Counted from the stretch's first letter, positions 1-8,603 are shown. The stretch is 53,514 bases of DNA from Phycisphaerales bacterium (GCA_022447205.1 JAKVBQ010000021.1:1-53514), one strand, 5' to 3'. The notes: generated by a model from the sequence alone, not told the origin. Program-made: numbers and translations.

Positions 1-217
1 AGACGGTGTTGGGCTGGAAGATGTTCCCGACCATGGCATCGAGGTCGCCGTCGCCGTCGAGATCACCCAGGGCGACTGTGATGCTTGAGCCGTTTCCAAG
101 TGCCTGGCCGGAGTCGGTGAACTCGAACGTGACTTGCGCGGTGGCGCTCCCGGCGCAGGCAGCCCCGGCAAGAAGGACGGGGATGAACAGGACAGCGGGC
201 GTGCGGTGCTTCGGCAT
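1..217 (-). CDS. Secreted FG-GAP/VCBS repeat protein, N-terminal fragment
   Basis: Only the first 72 codons are present; the gene runs off the left edge. The protein starts with a basic n-region (MPKHR), a hydrophobic stretch and an Ala-rich end, giving a likely signal peptidase I site near residue 28 (SATA-Q). The mature part contains GDLDGDGDLDAMVGN, a calcium-loop-rich FG-GAP/VCBS motif typical of beta-propeller secreted proteins of planctomycetes. The ATG at 217 is preceded by GGAG at a normal distance. A well-formed promoter lies at 256-283. Export and repeat type are clear, but the full architecture and function are unknown. Confidence 0.75.
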   Translation of the reverse strand, partial: MPKHRTPAVLFIPVLLAGAACAGSATAQVTFEFTDSGQALGNGSSITVALGDLDGDGDLDAMVGNIFQPNTV

Positions 218-255
218 CGATCTATCTCCAGAGTCCGGTTGAAACAGACGGTTCC

Positions 256-283
256 AGCGTAGTGGTTCAGCAAGCCGGTTCAA
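256..283 (-). promoter_or_regulatory. Promoter of the FG-GAP protein gene (TTGAAC-N16-TACGCT)
   Basis: On the minus strand TTGAAC (283-278) and TACGCT (261-256) are separated by 16 bases, about 39 nt before the start codon at 217. The same 16-base spacing recurs at other promoters in this window. Confidence 0.5.
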
Positions 284-359
284 GGATCCTCTGACAGAAC
301 CGCCATGCAGGCGCCCGAGGTGTCAAAAACCCGGGAGACCCCCCTTCAAAAGAAAAGAA

Positions 360-385
360 CAACGCCCCGCGTGAGCGGGGCGTTG
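360..385 (-). terminator. Intrinsic terminator after atpG
   Basis: An 11-bp GC-rich inverted repeat (CAACGCCCCGC / GCGGGGCGTTG) with a GTGA loop is followed, reading minus, by a T-rich run (TTCTTTTCTTTT). It lies 33 nt past the atpG stop and ends the thiE-MBL-atpG unit. Confidence 0.85.
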
Positions 386-417
386 AGAGCAATGCAATCG
401 TGGAGTTGTCTTCAGAT

Positions 418-1308
418 CTATTCGAGTGCAGCCGCACCCGAGACGATCTCGGTGAGTTCCGTGGTGATCTTGCTCTGACGCGCGCGGTTGAAGTCGCGCT
501 TCAGGGTCCGACCGAGTCCGGTGGCGTTGTCGCTTGCCGCCTTCATGGCGATCATGCGCATGACCTGCTCGCTGACGATCGCGTCGTTGATCGCCTGGAA
601 GAGCGAGGTCTTGACCGCGCGCGGAAGCAGCGCCGTGAGGATCTGCTCGACCGAGGGACTGAATTCATAGGAAACGCCGGTCAGCTCGTCCTCGATGGCG
701 GCTTCTTCGGCAGCGACCTCGTCGAGGCGCATCGGGAGCAGCTGCATCATCTCCGGCTCCTGGCGAGCGTTCGAGATGAACTTCATGTAGGCGACGCGCA
801 CCGAGGAGAATTCGCCGGCCGCGAAGCGGGTGATGAAGCTCGAGGCGACCTCGGCGACCTGTTCGAAGTCGGGGTTGTCACCGAAGGTGTGGTGCTCGCT
901 GACCGGAATGCCGGCGAAGGCGAAGTAGCCAGCTGCCTTCTTGCCGACGATCTGGAGTTCGTAGTCCACGCCTTCCGCCTTGAGCGCGGCGAGGTGACGT
1001 GATGCGATTCGGAGCACGTGGCTGTTGTAGGCACCGCAGAGTCCGCGGTCGGAGGAGACCACCAGGACCAGCTCGCGGGAAGCCGCGCCACTGACGCCGT
1101 TGACCAGGGGATCATCGAGCTCGTCGGAACTGCTGGCGGCCATCTGCGCGACCAGCTCCCGGATCTTGTCGGTATACGGACGGGTGGCCCGTGCCCGCTG
1201 CAGGCTCGAGGTGAACTTCGCGGTGGCGATCATCTGCATCGTCTTGGTGATGCGTTGGATCGTGGCGACCGCAACCATGCGCTTCTTGATCTCGCGAATC
1301 TGTGCCAT
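418..1308 (-). CDS. atpG: F-type ATP synthase gamma subunit
   Basis: This is the central rotor shaft of F1, coupling proton flow through Fo to ATP synthesis at the inner face of the cytoplasmic membrane. At 296 aa it has the family length. The N-terminal helix MAQIREIKKRM and the C-terminal helix with RQSKITTELTEIVSGAAAL are the two ends of the coiled-coil shaft and are both well conserved. Oddly, no other atp gene is nearby: atpG is the last gene of a minus-strand unit behind a metallo-beta-lactamase-fold gene (12-nt gap) and thiE, and it is followed by a strong terminator. Normally gamma sits between alpha and beta in the atp operon. Confidence 0.97.
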   Translation of the reverse strand: MAQIREIKKRMVAVATIQRITKTMQMIATAKFTSSLQRARATRPYTDKIRELVAQMAASSSDELDDPLVNGVSGAASRELVLVVSSDRGLCGAYNSHVLRIASRHLAALKAEGVDYELQIVGKKAAGYFAFAGIPVSEHHTFGDNPDFEQVAEVASSFITRFAAGEFSSVRVAYMKFISNARQEPEMMQLLPMRLDEVAAEEAAIEDELTGVSYEFSPSVEQILTALLPRAVKTSLFQAINDAIVSEQVMRMIAMKAASDNATGLGRTLKRDFNRARQSKITTELTEIVSGAAALE

Positions 1309-1320
1309 AGGTCGAGGAGT

Positions 1321-2196
1321 CTACCCCAGATCCGGGCCCTGCGGGGCCGTAATCGGGAGGACAAGCCCGTCCCAGGCCGGGCTCATGCCGGGTGGCAGGC
1401 GGGACTCGAGCTCGGCATGCCGGAGGTCATGGGTCATGTGGATGAACCAGGTGGCCTGGGCGCCGATGCGGCCCGCCGCGTCCACCGCCTCCTCGACCGT
1501 GAAATGAGTGGCATGGGCTCGATCCCGCAGCATGTCGAGGACCAGGGTCCGCAGCCCGGACAATCGGGGCCAGGTCTCGGGTGGGATCGCCGAGACGTCG
1601 CTGCACCATGCCAGTGGGAACGGTGCGGGCTGTTCAGCCAGGGGCTCGCCATCCTCATCGGCCGCCTCGATGCGAAAGCCGAGGATCGGCAGCTTCCCAT
1701 GCAGGAGCCGCAGGGGCTCGATGCGCAACCCGTGCATGGTGAAGACCCCGCCGGGCTGGAGGGGAACGTCGAAGAGATCCGCGACGTACGAGGTGTTCAC
1801 GTTCCGGTGCGACGCGAAGATGTGCCGGAAGATCCGGTGCAACTCGTCTCGGACCTGGGGCTCCGCGTGGACTCCGATCGGCTCGCCCATCAGGGTGTTG
1901 TATCGACGGATCTCGTCCAGCCCGAAGACGTGATCGACATGGGCATGGGTGATGAGGATCCCGTCACACCGAGTCAGTCCGAGTCGGATCGACTGCTCCC
2001 GATGATCCGGCGGCACGTCGATCAGCAGCACGCGGGGCTGCCCCCCGGGATCGGTGAAGCGAAGGCAGGCACCGCAGCGGAGCCGGCGATCGCGAGGATC
2101 GGTCGAGGTGCAGGTCGGACAGGAGCAGCCGATCACGGGGACGCCGGCGGAGGTGCCCGTGCCCATGAAGACCAACTCTGCATCATGGACGGTCAT
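1321..2196 (-). CDS. Metallo-beta-lactamase-fold hydrolase, PhnP-like
   Basis: A 291-aa cytosolic metal-dependent hydrolase. It carries the GTGTSAGVPVIGC start and the C-x-C-x-x-C cluster (C24, C26, C29) followed by DPRDRRLR, typical of the PhnP-like branch (phosphoribosyl cyclic phosphodiesterase and relatives). The HxHxDH metal motif is THAHVDH (H84, H86, D88, H89), and further ligand candidates lie in CSDVS and IHMTHD near the C-terminus. There is no phosphonate-use gene nearby, so the substrate is unknown; a cyclic phosphodiester is the best guess. Its ATG overlaps the thiE stop by 4 nt (ATGA), so the two are translationally coupled. Confidence 0.85.
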   Translation of the reverse strand: MTVHDAELVFMGTGTSAGVPVIGCSCPTCTSTDPRDRRLRCGACLRFTDPGGQPRVLLIDVPPDHREQSIRLGLTRCDGILITHAHVDHVFGLDEIRRYNTLMGEPIGVHAEPQVRDELHRIFRHIFASHRNVNTSYVADLFDVPLQPGGVFTMHGLRIEPLRLLHGKLPILGFRIEAADEDGEPLAEQPAPFPLAWCSDVSAIPPETWPRLSGLRTLVLDMLRDRAHATHFTVEEAVDAAGRIGAQATWFIHMTHDLRHAELESRLPPGMSPAWDGLVLPITAPQGPDLG

Positions 2197-3254
2197 TGGG
2201 GCATCGGCTCCCGACCATGGAGGGCCTCGAGAACCTCCCGTGCGACCTCCTGAGGCTCGTCGGCAGCGCAGATCGCACCGGACATGGCCACACCACGACA
2301 GCCCAGTGCCGAGAGTTCAGTGGTGCGTTCGACGTCGATGCCCCCGATGGCGAGATGCGGGACCTCGGGATGGGCCGCGAGAAAATCGGACAGGAACCCG
2401 GGGCCACGTGTCTCGCAGTCGGGCTTGGTGCGGCTCGGATACATCGTGCCGAGACCGAGCCCGTCGCATCCGGCATCGAGCGCCGCCTGCGCCTCGTCGA
2501 GGTCATGGGCGGTCGCACCGATCCACAATCGTCCGCCGGCAAGTCGTCGTGCCGCTTCGATCGGCATGTCGTCGGCACCGAGATGGACACCATCCGCACC
2601 GGATGCGAGCGCGAGGTCGACGCGATCATTGACGACCACCGACACGCCGGCGGGCCGGGCGATCCCGACGACCTGTTCGATCCATGCGAGGAGCGCACGA
2701 TCATCAAGCGTCTTCTCGCGAACCTGGATGCAGTCAGCGCCACCCGCCACGACGGACCGGACCACCTCTTCAGGAGAACGGGCGCAGAGCGCACGCGTCA
2801 ACACGACACAGAGTCGCCATTGAGGACCACGAACCGGGAAGCGGGCGGCGAGCTCGGCCGTCAGTTCGTAACTGCGATAGCGCAGGACCTCCACTCGGGC
2901 CGCAACCTCGGGATCGATGGTCTTCGACCACTCCTCGATCGAACGCAGGGCCTCCCCCAGTCGGCCCGCCGCCGCCCTGATCACGGCCAGCGGATCCTCG
3001 CGGGTGAACTCCGAATCGACCCGGATCGACCGACCGACATCCCCAGCGGTCTCCCGACTGGATTCCAGGAGTCCGGAAGGAAGCGACCCGATCACCTCCA
3101 CGAGGGCATGACGGAGCTCCTTGAATCCGCGACTCGCCTCGGGATCGTCCAGCAGGAACCGTGCACCATCCTCGAGGACCCGCAGGGCCTCGCGAGCACG
3201 GTTCGCGTTCGCATCGAGGATGCGTGCCGGGTGATGTCGCGATGGCTCGTTCAT
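2193..3254 (-). CDS. thiE: Thiamine phosphate synthase with N-terminal ThiD2-type domain
   Basis: Joins the thiazole and pyrimidine moieties to make thiamine monophosphate. Residues 1-140 form an alpha-helical domain (RILDANANRAREALRVLED) of the ThiD2 family seen fused to ThiE in several phyla. Residues 147-353 are the TIM-barrel synthase with QVREK (177-181), VVNDRVDLA (207-215), DGVHLG (221-226), GLGTMYPSRTK (267-277) and AIGGI. The open frame runs further upstream, but homology begins at MNEPSRHHPARIL, and a TAGGAT box lies 7 nt before this ATG, which fits a leaderless start. It is the first gene of the unit with the MBL hydrolase and atpG. No other thiamine gene is in the window. Confidence 0.93.
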   Translation of the reverse strand: MNEPSRHHPARILDANANRAREALRVLEDGARFLLDDPEASRGFKELRHALVEVIGSLPSGLLESSRETAGDVGRSIRVDSEFTREDPLAVIRAAAGRLGEALRSIEEWSKTIDPEVAARVEVLRYRSYELTAELAARFPVRGPQWRLCVVLTRALCARSPEEVVRSVVAGGADCIQVREKTLDDRALLAWIEQVVGIARPAGVSVVVNDRVDLALASGADGVHLGADDMPIEAARRLAGGRLWIGATAHDLDEAQAALDAGCDGLGLGTMYPSRTKPDCETRGPGFLSDFLAAHPEVPHLAIGGIDVERTTELSALGCRGVAMSGAICAADEPQEVAREVLEALHGREPMPQ

Positions 3255-3261
3255 GGGGAAG

Positions 3262-3267
3262 ATCCTA
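3262..3267 (-). promoter_or_regulatory. -10 element of thiE (leaderless type)
   Basis: TAGGAT on the minus strand ends 7 nt before the thiE ATG. There is no recognisable -35. Transcription would start at or next to the A of the start codon. Confidence 0.45.
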
Positions 3268-3335
3268 CCCGTTGACGCCCACGAACCGCTCCTCCAGCTG
3301 TAAACTTGCCCCCCAAACCCAGGAGGACCACCACC

Positions 3336-3962
3336 ATGACTTTCACGCTCCCCGACCTGCCGTACGCCGAAGACGCACTCGAACCAGCCATCGACGCGCG
3401 GACCATGAACATCCACCACTCGAAGCACCACGCCGGTTACGTCGCCAAGCTCAACGCAGCGATCGAGGGCACCGACCTCGAAGGCAAGACGATCGAGGAA
3501 CTGTGCTCGGGCATCAAGAACCTCCCGGCCGACGTTCAGGGAGCGGTCCGCAACAACGGTGGCGGCCACTTCAATCACTCCCTCTTCTGGAAGAGCCTTG
3601 CCGCTCCCGGAACCGGAGGTGCACCGAGCGCCGAGCTCGCAGCGGCCATCGACGGCACCTTCGGATCGATGGACGGCTTCAAGAAGGCGTTCGCGGATGC
3701 GGCAGCGACTCGCTTCGGCAGCGGCTGGGCATGGCTCTGCACGCAGGGCGACGGCGAACTCTGCGTCTGTTCGAGCGCGAACCAGGACAACCCGCTCATG
3801 GTCGGCATCGTCGAGTGCCCCGGCACTCCGATCCTCGGCCTGGACGTCTGGGAGCATGCCTACTACCTGAACTACCAGAACCGTCGTCCCGACTACATCA
3901 CCGCCTTCTGGGATGTCGTCAACTGGGACGAGGTCAGCCGGCGCTTCACGGCCCAGGGCTGA
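3336..3962 (+). CDS. sodA: Superoxide dismutase, Mn-type
   Basis: Cytosolic detoxification of superoxide to oxygen and hydrogen peroxide. The protein is 208 aa, with metal ligands H27, H81, D170 and H174 (DVWEHAYY). [13 protein letters not shown] and [10 protein letters not shown] place the glycine and the second-shell glutamine as in Mn-SODs rather than Fe-SODs; cambialistic use cannot be excluded. The start is set by a perfect AGGAGG at 3321-3326, nine nt before the ATG; the ten upstream in-frame codons lack support. It is monocistronic, divergent from thiE and followed by a hairpin terminator. Confidence 0.96.
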   Translation: MTFTLPDLPYAEDALEPAIDARTMNIHHSKHHAGYVAKLNAAIEGTDLEGKTIEELCSGIKNLPADVQGAVRNNGGGHFNHSLFWKSLAAPGTGGAPSAELAAAIDGTFGSMDGFKKAFADAAATRFGSGWAWLCTQGDGELCVCSSANQDNPLMVGIVECPGTPILGLDVWEHAYYLNYQNRRPDYITAFWDVVNWDEVSRRFTAQG

Positions 3963-3984
3963 CGAGGACAAGCGACCGATGACG

Positions 3985-4014
3985 ACGACGCCCCGCGCAA
4001 TCGCGGGGCGTTGT
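3985..4014. terminator. Terminator between sodA and the convergent CotH-like gene
   Basis: A 13-bp near-perfect stem, core ACGCCCCGCG/CGCGGGGCGT with CAAT loop, follows sodA by 22 nt; only TTGT follows on the plus side. The stem core nearly repeats that of the atpG terminator. It may serve both strands because the next gene ends at 4039 on minus. Confidence 0.65.
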
Positions 4015-4038
4015 CATGGCCAGACCAGCAAGCACGGA

Positions 4039-5778
4039 TCAGGGCACCGTGACCTCGATGACGTTGGACACGCCCGTTCCTCGTGGTCCCTGGGGCGTGC
4101 GATGAACGGCGTAGACCCGGTACCGATAGGTCTGTCCCGATTGCGCCCCGGTGTCGGTGAGCGTGACGATGTCCCTGCCCTCCGAACCGACATGGTTGGC
4201 GAAGTCGGTGCAGCCAGCGCCCGTGCAGCGTTGAACGGCGAAGAAGAACTCGCCATCTGCGTTGTCCGTCCAGACGAGGACGACGTTGCCGTGCTCCACG
4301 GTCGTGGCACGCAGGCTGCTGGGGGCGTCCTTCGACGATGGGCCGGGCGAGGGCCCTTGCTTGCGACGGTCGTCTGCGTAGACCGGCGGTTCCGTCAGCG
4401 GGTTCGCCAGCTGAGCCTTCGCCGTTCGGTAGCGCTTTCGAGAGAACGCCTTCATGGTGTCAAGGATGTTCCGCCAACCCACGTTCCGGGGATTGGTGGC
4501 GCGTCGCTGCGGATAGGGGTCGCCCTCCAGGGCGATCGACGCCACCGCCCAGAGATCGTCGAGGCGCGCGGCGACCTTGTCCGGGTGAAAATGACGCTCG
4601 AGATAGTCGGCGGCGTAGGCGCGGTACCTCGAGCGGAGCCCCTCGTCGGCAAGGATCCGCTCGATGAGCGGCCGCGGGGTGTTGGGCAGCGGCCAGGAAG
4701 CGTTCCACTGGTCGATGACCTTCACCCGGCCGAACGCATTGTCTGCAAAGCCCACGTCCAGGTCCCATGGCAGGTAGGACCAACGCCCGGTCGCCGGGTC
4801 GTCGTACAGGTAGAAATTGTGCGGACCCCAGCCCGTGTACTGATCGAATGCCCCGGACAGCATGAAGATGGCCATCATGCGGAGCATCGAGTCGACCTGG
4901 AAGCGTGCCTCCAGCGCTTGCGCGAACCGGTCATCAGGCGTGTCTCGGATCAGGAGTGCCAACGCTCGCAGGTCCGTGAAGTCCGCCTCGTCTGAGTGGG
5001 TCTTGGGCTCGAACGATCGAGCGTAGTCACCCGGCGCGTCCAGGACCTCCAGAACAGAGCCCGGGCCCCCGAGGTGGTTCTTGTAGAGAATGCCGTCACG
5101 GTTGTCGAAGAAACGCTCGAGGAACGACTTGTCGATGCGCTCGACGTTGACGTAGGCGCCGACGACCTCGTCGTTGACGACCAGGCGCGCGTAGTTGGAA
5201 CGCGAGACGACCACGCCTTCCTCCCTCAGGACGTCGTCGATGAACCGTTCACTGAAGAGACTGCCGAACTGGATGGCATTGTCGAGGGCGACCCGGCGAA
5301 GCCCCAGGAAACGCTGGTCATCGACGTACTCGTCGAATCTGACGAGGTAGCTGCGCTTGTGAGTCGCGTCGGGGTTGGAGGAGCTGTTGCCCTTGAACCG
5401 GACGCCGACGTTGGCGACCGTGATGTCGTTCCAGTGGAAGGTCGCGGGAACGTAGATGCGTTCCGGCAATGCGTCGAACATCGCCGCCCGATCGGATGGA
5501 GCGATGTCGAGACGGATCTGCTGCACCACCCACGGGGCGTAGAAGTCATCGGTCCCATCCACTTCGTGCGCGGTTTCGGGATCTGCCGTGTCATCTGCCT
5601 GCGTCGTGCCCGGCGACTGGACTGAACCCATGCCGATCGAGACATCCGCGAACCTGCCCGCCGCGATGCCTGCATCGAGATCACCTCCGAAGGCCCGCGT
5701 GCTCACAAGACAGCCGAAGCAGACGCCGATCGATGCCGTCGCAAGTGCACGCCTCATCGATTCCAGGGATACAGGCAT
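4039..5778 (-). CDS. Secreted CotH kinase-family protein with C-terminal fibronectin III domain
   Basis: A 579-aa protein. Residues 1-31 form a signal peptide-like segment (MRRALATASIGVCFGCLV...AFGG). Residues about 85-430 match the CotH family: VRFKGNSSSN (126-135), a substrate loop, FYLYDDPATGRW and PWDLDVGF (337-344), the last holding the acidic metal site of these atypical kinases. Residues about 490-579 look like a fibronectin type III domain (VVLVWTDNADGEFFFAVQR, YRYRVYAV). Bacillus CotH phosphorylates spore-coat proteins; planctomycetes carry many paralogues of unknown substrate. The chosen ATG has GGGGAG seven nt upstream. The lipoprotein gene lies 71 nt upstream on the same strand. 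Confidence 0.8.
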   Translation of the reverse strand: MPVSLESMRRALATASIGVCFGCLVSTRAFGGDLDAGIAAGRFADVSIGMGSVQSPGTTQADDTADPETAHEVDGTDDFYAPWVVQQIRLDIAPSDRAAMFDALPERIYVPATFHWNDITVANVGVRFKGNSSSNPDATHKRSYLVRFDEYVDDQRFLGLRRVALDNAIQFGSLFSERFIDDVLREEGVVVSRSNYARLVVNDEVVGAYVNVERIDKSFLERFFDNRDGILYKNHLGGPGSVLEVLDAPGDYARSFEPKTHSDEADFTDLRALALLIRDTPDDRFAQALEARFQVDSMLRMMAIFMLSGAFDQYTGWGPHNFYLYDDPATGRWSYLPWDLDVGFADNAFGRVKVIDQWNASWPLPNTPRPLIERILADEGLRSRYRAYAADYLERHFHPDKVAARLDDLWAVASIALEGDPYPQRRATNPRNVGWRNILDTMKAFSRKRYRTAKAQLANPLTEPPVYADDRRKQGPSPGPSSKDAPSSLRATTVEHGNVVLVWTDNADGEFFFAVQRCTGAGCTDFANHVGSEGRDIVTLTDTGAQSGQTYRYRVYAVHRTPQGPRGTGVSNVIEVTVP

Positions 5779-5849
5779 CGCTCCCCTTTCGACGGATACA
5801 CCGCCATCGACCACGCCTTCGACGGGTACGAGCGTTTTCAGACCATCGA

Positions 5850-6536
5850 TCAGTCGATCGTCATCGACTTGATCATCTCCATGAAGGCGTCGGTGTTCGA
5901 GAGAACGGTGTCCGATGGACCGAGCAGGCGCACGAAGATGTCTGCACCCGGGGTCTGGATGATCGCACCGAGCTGCGACCATCCCGGTCGTGGTGCCGCC
6001 GCGCCCATGCCGGCATAGCTGCCTTCGAGCTCGATGAAGGACACTCCGGATCCCGCCACCTCGAACTCGGATCGTTCGCTGCGTGCGGGCACGCCCTCCG
6101 CTGATCGGAACTGTCCTTCCCAGCGATCGAGGTTCGCCGGGATGGGCCCCGCACCACCGGAGGGGAAGACGCTGAAGATCAGGTCCGCCGCCGGTGCACC
6201 GTCCTGCCCCGGCACCGTGTACTGCAAGGTGCGGAACTGCATGGTCGGGGTGATCCACCCCCAGGTGACCGGCTTCCGGAACGTCACGCCACCACAGCGG
6301 GCTGTCGAAGGGTCGTCGGTGGAAGTGGAGACCACGGCCTTCGCGGTGTCCGCTTCCGTGGCGGCATCATTGCCGGTTGGAACCGAGGGAACCGTGGGAA
6401 GCGCGGGGGACGCCTGGTCCGTGGTGGCGCCGGTCGCGGCAGGTGGTGCCGGCACCCGCGGTTGGGGCGGGTCCTCACAGGCCGTGAGCAGGATCAGCAG
6501 GAAGACCGGGAGACAGCTGGCTGGGATCGACTTCAT
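5850..6536 (-). CDS. Lipoprotein of unknown function
   Basis: A 228-aa protein. The signal peptide ends in a lipobox (LLTAC, Cys about residue 20), so it is lipid-anchored. A Pro/Ala/Thr-rich linker to about residue 75 precedes a globular domain beginning GGVTFRKPVTWGW with YTVPG, LIFSVFPSGGAG and ANLDRWEGQF. Similar lipoproteins are common in planctomycetes, but I know no function. The ATG at 6536 has TTTGGAG upstream; the longer frame (MVRTDSFGEP...) lacks an initiation signal. It is probably co-transcribed with the CotH-like gene downstream, which would put both at the cell envelope. Confidence 0.75.
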   Translation of the reverse strand: MKSIPASCLPVFLLILLTACEDPPQPRVPAPPAATGATTDQASPALPTVPSVPTGNDAATEADTAKAVVSTSTDDPSTARCGGVTFRKPVTWGWITPTMQFRTLQYTVPGQDGAPAADLIFSVFPSGGAGPIPANLDRWEGQFRSAEGVPARSERSEFEVAGSGVSFIELEGSYAGMGAAAPRPGWSQLGAIIQTPGADIFVRLLGPSDTVLSNTDAFMEMIKSMTID

Positions 6537-6567
6537 GGGTTCTCCAAATGAATCGGTTCGAACCATC

Positions 6568-6573
6568 TACGAT
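6568..6573 (+). promoter_or_regulatory. -10 element of the amidohydrolase gene (leaderless type)
   Basis: TACGAT ends 6 nt before the GTG at 6580, without a clear -35. It supports GTG 6580 as both transcription and translation start. Confidence 0.4.
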
Positions 6574-6579
6574 ACCCCG

Positions 6580-8136
6580 GTGCAGAACCGACTGAAAACC
6601 ACCTCCCCTTCCGGGGGCATCCGGAACGCCTCCTTCCGCTCGGCGGACGGGCATGCCGGACTGGTCGACATCAGCTTCGAAGGCGGCAGGATCGGGGCGA
6701 TCCTCGAGGCGGGAACCCTCGATGGATCAGAGACCCTCGACGCGCAGGGCAGCCGCATCCATCCGGGATTCGTGGACGCCCACCTGCACCTCTCGCTCGG
6801 CGGGCAGACCCTCGACCAGCTCGACCTGTCCGGGATCCGAAGCCGAGATGACTTCGAACGGGCGATCGGCAGGCGTCATGAGGAATTGGAGCCGGGACGC
6901 TGGCTCCAGGCACTCGGCTGGAACGAGGACCACTGGGGCGGCGAACGTCCCACCGCGGACTGGCTGGCCGCTGCCGGGGATCGACCGACGGTGTGCTACC
7001 GGATGGACCACCATGCGTGCGTCGTCAACGAACCGGTCCTCCGCATGCTCCAGGATGCTTCCTGCCCGCCGGGTGGCGAGATCATCCTCGGGCCGGACGG
7101 CAGGCCGAACGGGGAGATGATCGAATCCGCCGCCTGGCACCTCGTGAATCCGCTGGTCCCGGACCCGACCCCGGACCAGGCGAAGGCCTCCGCACTCGAG
7201 GCCGCACGCCACTGTGCACGACACGGCCTGGTCGCGGTCGGCTCGATGGAATACATGCAGGATGTCCTGACCGGGCTCGAGCCGCAGCGCGAGGAACTGG
7301 GGATCAGGATCATGATCACCCTGCTCGAGCGCACCCTCCCGATCGACTTCGGCGCGGCCGATGCATTTCATGGGGACGAACTGCTCTCGATCATCGGATT
7401 CAAGGCGTTCATCGACGGTACGCTCGGCTCCCGCACCGCCGCGATGCTCGAACCATATGCGGATGTCGACGACGGTGGCCGGGGGATGCTGGTCGAACTG
7501 GCGGAAGCCGGTGAACTGGAGCACTGGATTCGATCGGTGCATGACCACGGCTATTCGCCCTCGATGCATGCGATCGGTGACCGAGCACTCCGTCTCGCCC
7601 TCGACGTGGCCGATCACCTCCCGGAAACGGCACGGCACCGGGTGCGCTTCGAGCATGCGCAGACCGCGCATCCGGAGGACGTTGCCAGGATGGCGGCACG
7701 ATTCGCGAGCATGCAGCCGCTGCACAAGGCATCCGATGCGGTCACCGCACGCAGTCGACTCGGGTCGGATCGCATGAATCGATTCTTCCCGTTCCGTGGA
7801 CTTCGCGAGGCCGGGGCACGACTCGCGTTCGGAAGTGACTGGCCGATCGTCTCCTGCGACCCGCTTGCCGGCATGCGGGCCGCGATCACCGGTCTCGACC
7901 TCGAAGGCAATCCGGTCGAGACCCGGGCGAACCTTCCGGTCGAGGCCGCCGTCGAGGCCTACACCACGGAAGCCAGGGCCTGCCTCGGGCTGGATGGTGG
8001 CCGGATCGCCCCGGGCGAACCGGCCGATCTCGTCCTCCTGGACCGGGCACCGGACGAGATCACCTGGTCGGATGAGCCGGACCCGAAGGTGCTGGCGACG
8101 ATCGTCGCAGGCAGGATCGTCCACGAGGCGTCATGA
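6580..8136 (+). CDS. Amidohydrolase, YtcJ-like
   Basis: A 518-aa metal-dependent hydrolase of the amidohydrolase superfamily, YtcJ/AepA-like branch. HPGFVDAHLHLSLGG gives the HxH metal site (H68, H70). GFKAFIDGTLGSRTA, SMHAIGDRAL, RFEHAQTAHPED and FGSDWPI supply the other family motifs with further His/Asp ligands. No signal peptide is seen. The GTG start was chosen because the only upstream in-frame ATG (6535) lies at the divergent lipoprotein start, and TACGAT sits 6 nt before the GTG. It heads a unit with moaC (10-nt gap) and an M50 protease. The substrate is unknown; this branch hydrolyses C-N bonds in small amides or formamide-like compounds. Confidence 0.85.
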   Translation: MQNRLKTTSPSGGIRNASFRSADGHAGLVDISFEGGRIGAILEAGTLDGSETLDAQGSRIHPGFVDAHLHLSLGGQTLDQLDLSGIRSRDDFERAIGRRHEELEPGRWLQALGWNEDHWGGERPTADWLAAAGDRPTVCYRMDHHACVVNEPVLRMLQDASCPPGGEIILGPDGRPNGEMIESAAWHLVNPLVPDPTPDQAKASALEAARHCARHGLVAVGSMEYMQDVLTGLEPQREELGIRIMITLLERTLPIDFGAADAFHGDELLSIIGFKAFIDGTLGSRTAAMLEPYADVDDGGRGMLVELAEAGELEHWIRSVHDHGYSPSMHAIGDRALRLALDVADHLPETARHRVRFEHAQTAHPEDVARMAARFASMQPLHKASDAVTARSRLGSDRMNRFFPFRGLREAGARLAFGSDWPIVSCDPLAGMRAAITGLDLEGNPVETRANLPVEAAVEAYTTEARACLGLDGGRIAPGEPADLVLLDRAPDEITWSDEPDPKVLATIVAGRIVHEAS

Positions 8137-8146
8137 TGGTGATCCG

Positions 8147-8602
8147 ATGAATGAACTCTCCCACTACGACGCCGACGGCACCGCACGCATGGTCGACGTG
8201 AGCGACAAGCCACCGCTGGCACGAGAGGCGGTCGCGGAAGCCTGCCTGCTTGCGGCGGAAGACACGATCGATCGCATTCTTGACGGCTCGCTACCCAAGG
8301 GCGAGGCACTCCCGGTCGCACGCATCGCGGGCATCCAGGCCGCAAAGCGCTGTGCGGAACTGATTCCCCTCTGCCATCCACTGCCGTTGAACCATGCCGG
8401 CGTCGAGTTCGAACGAACCGAACCGGGGCGCCTGCGCGTGCGAGCCACCGCACGAACCATCGATCGGACAGGTGTCGAGATGGAAGCGCTGTGTGCCGCC
8501 TCGATCGCCGCACTCACGTTGTGGGACATGGTCAAGGCGGTCGACACCGACCTGACCGTCACCGACGTGCGACTCATCTCGAAGACGAAGCAGGAGCCCT
8601 GA
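8147..8602 (+). CDS. moaC: Cyclic pyranopterin monophosphate synthase
   Basis: Second step of molybdenum cofactor synthesis, converting the MoaA product to cyclic pyranopterin monophosphate. The protein is 151 aa, family length. Conserved SHYDADGTARMVDVSDK opens it, followed by K67, LIPLCHPLPL with H77, E112/E114, and LTLWDMVKAVD with D127 and K130. The start ATG gives the canonical N-terminus; the longer frame overlaps the amidohydrolase. No moaA, moaE or moeA is in the window, so the pathway is dispersed. It lies 1 nt before the M50 protease. Confidence 0.96.
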   Translation: MNELSHYDADGTARMVDVSDKPPLAREAVAEACLLAAEDTIDRILDGSLPKGEALPVARIAGIQAAKRCAELIPLCHPLPLNHAGVEFERTEPGRLRVRATARTIDRTGVEMEALCAASIAALTLWDMVKAVDTDLTVTDVRLISKTKQEP

Positions 8603-8603
8603 C

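Noticed and set aside
1018-2253. Long plus-strand open frame (411 aa) opposite atpG and the MBL gene
   Set aside because: Shadow of high-GC coding on the other strand; no family, no start signal, and composition rich in Arg/Gly/His.
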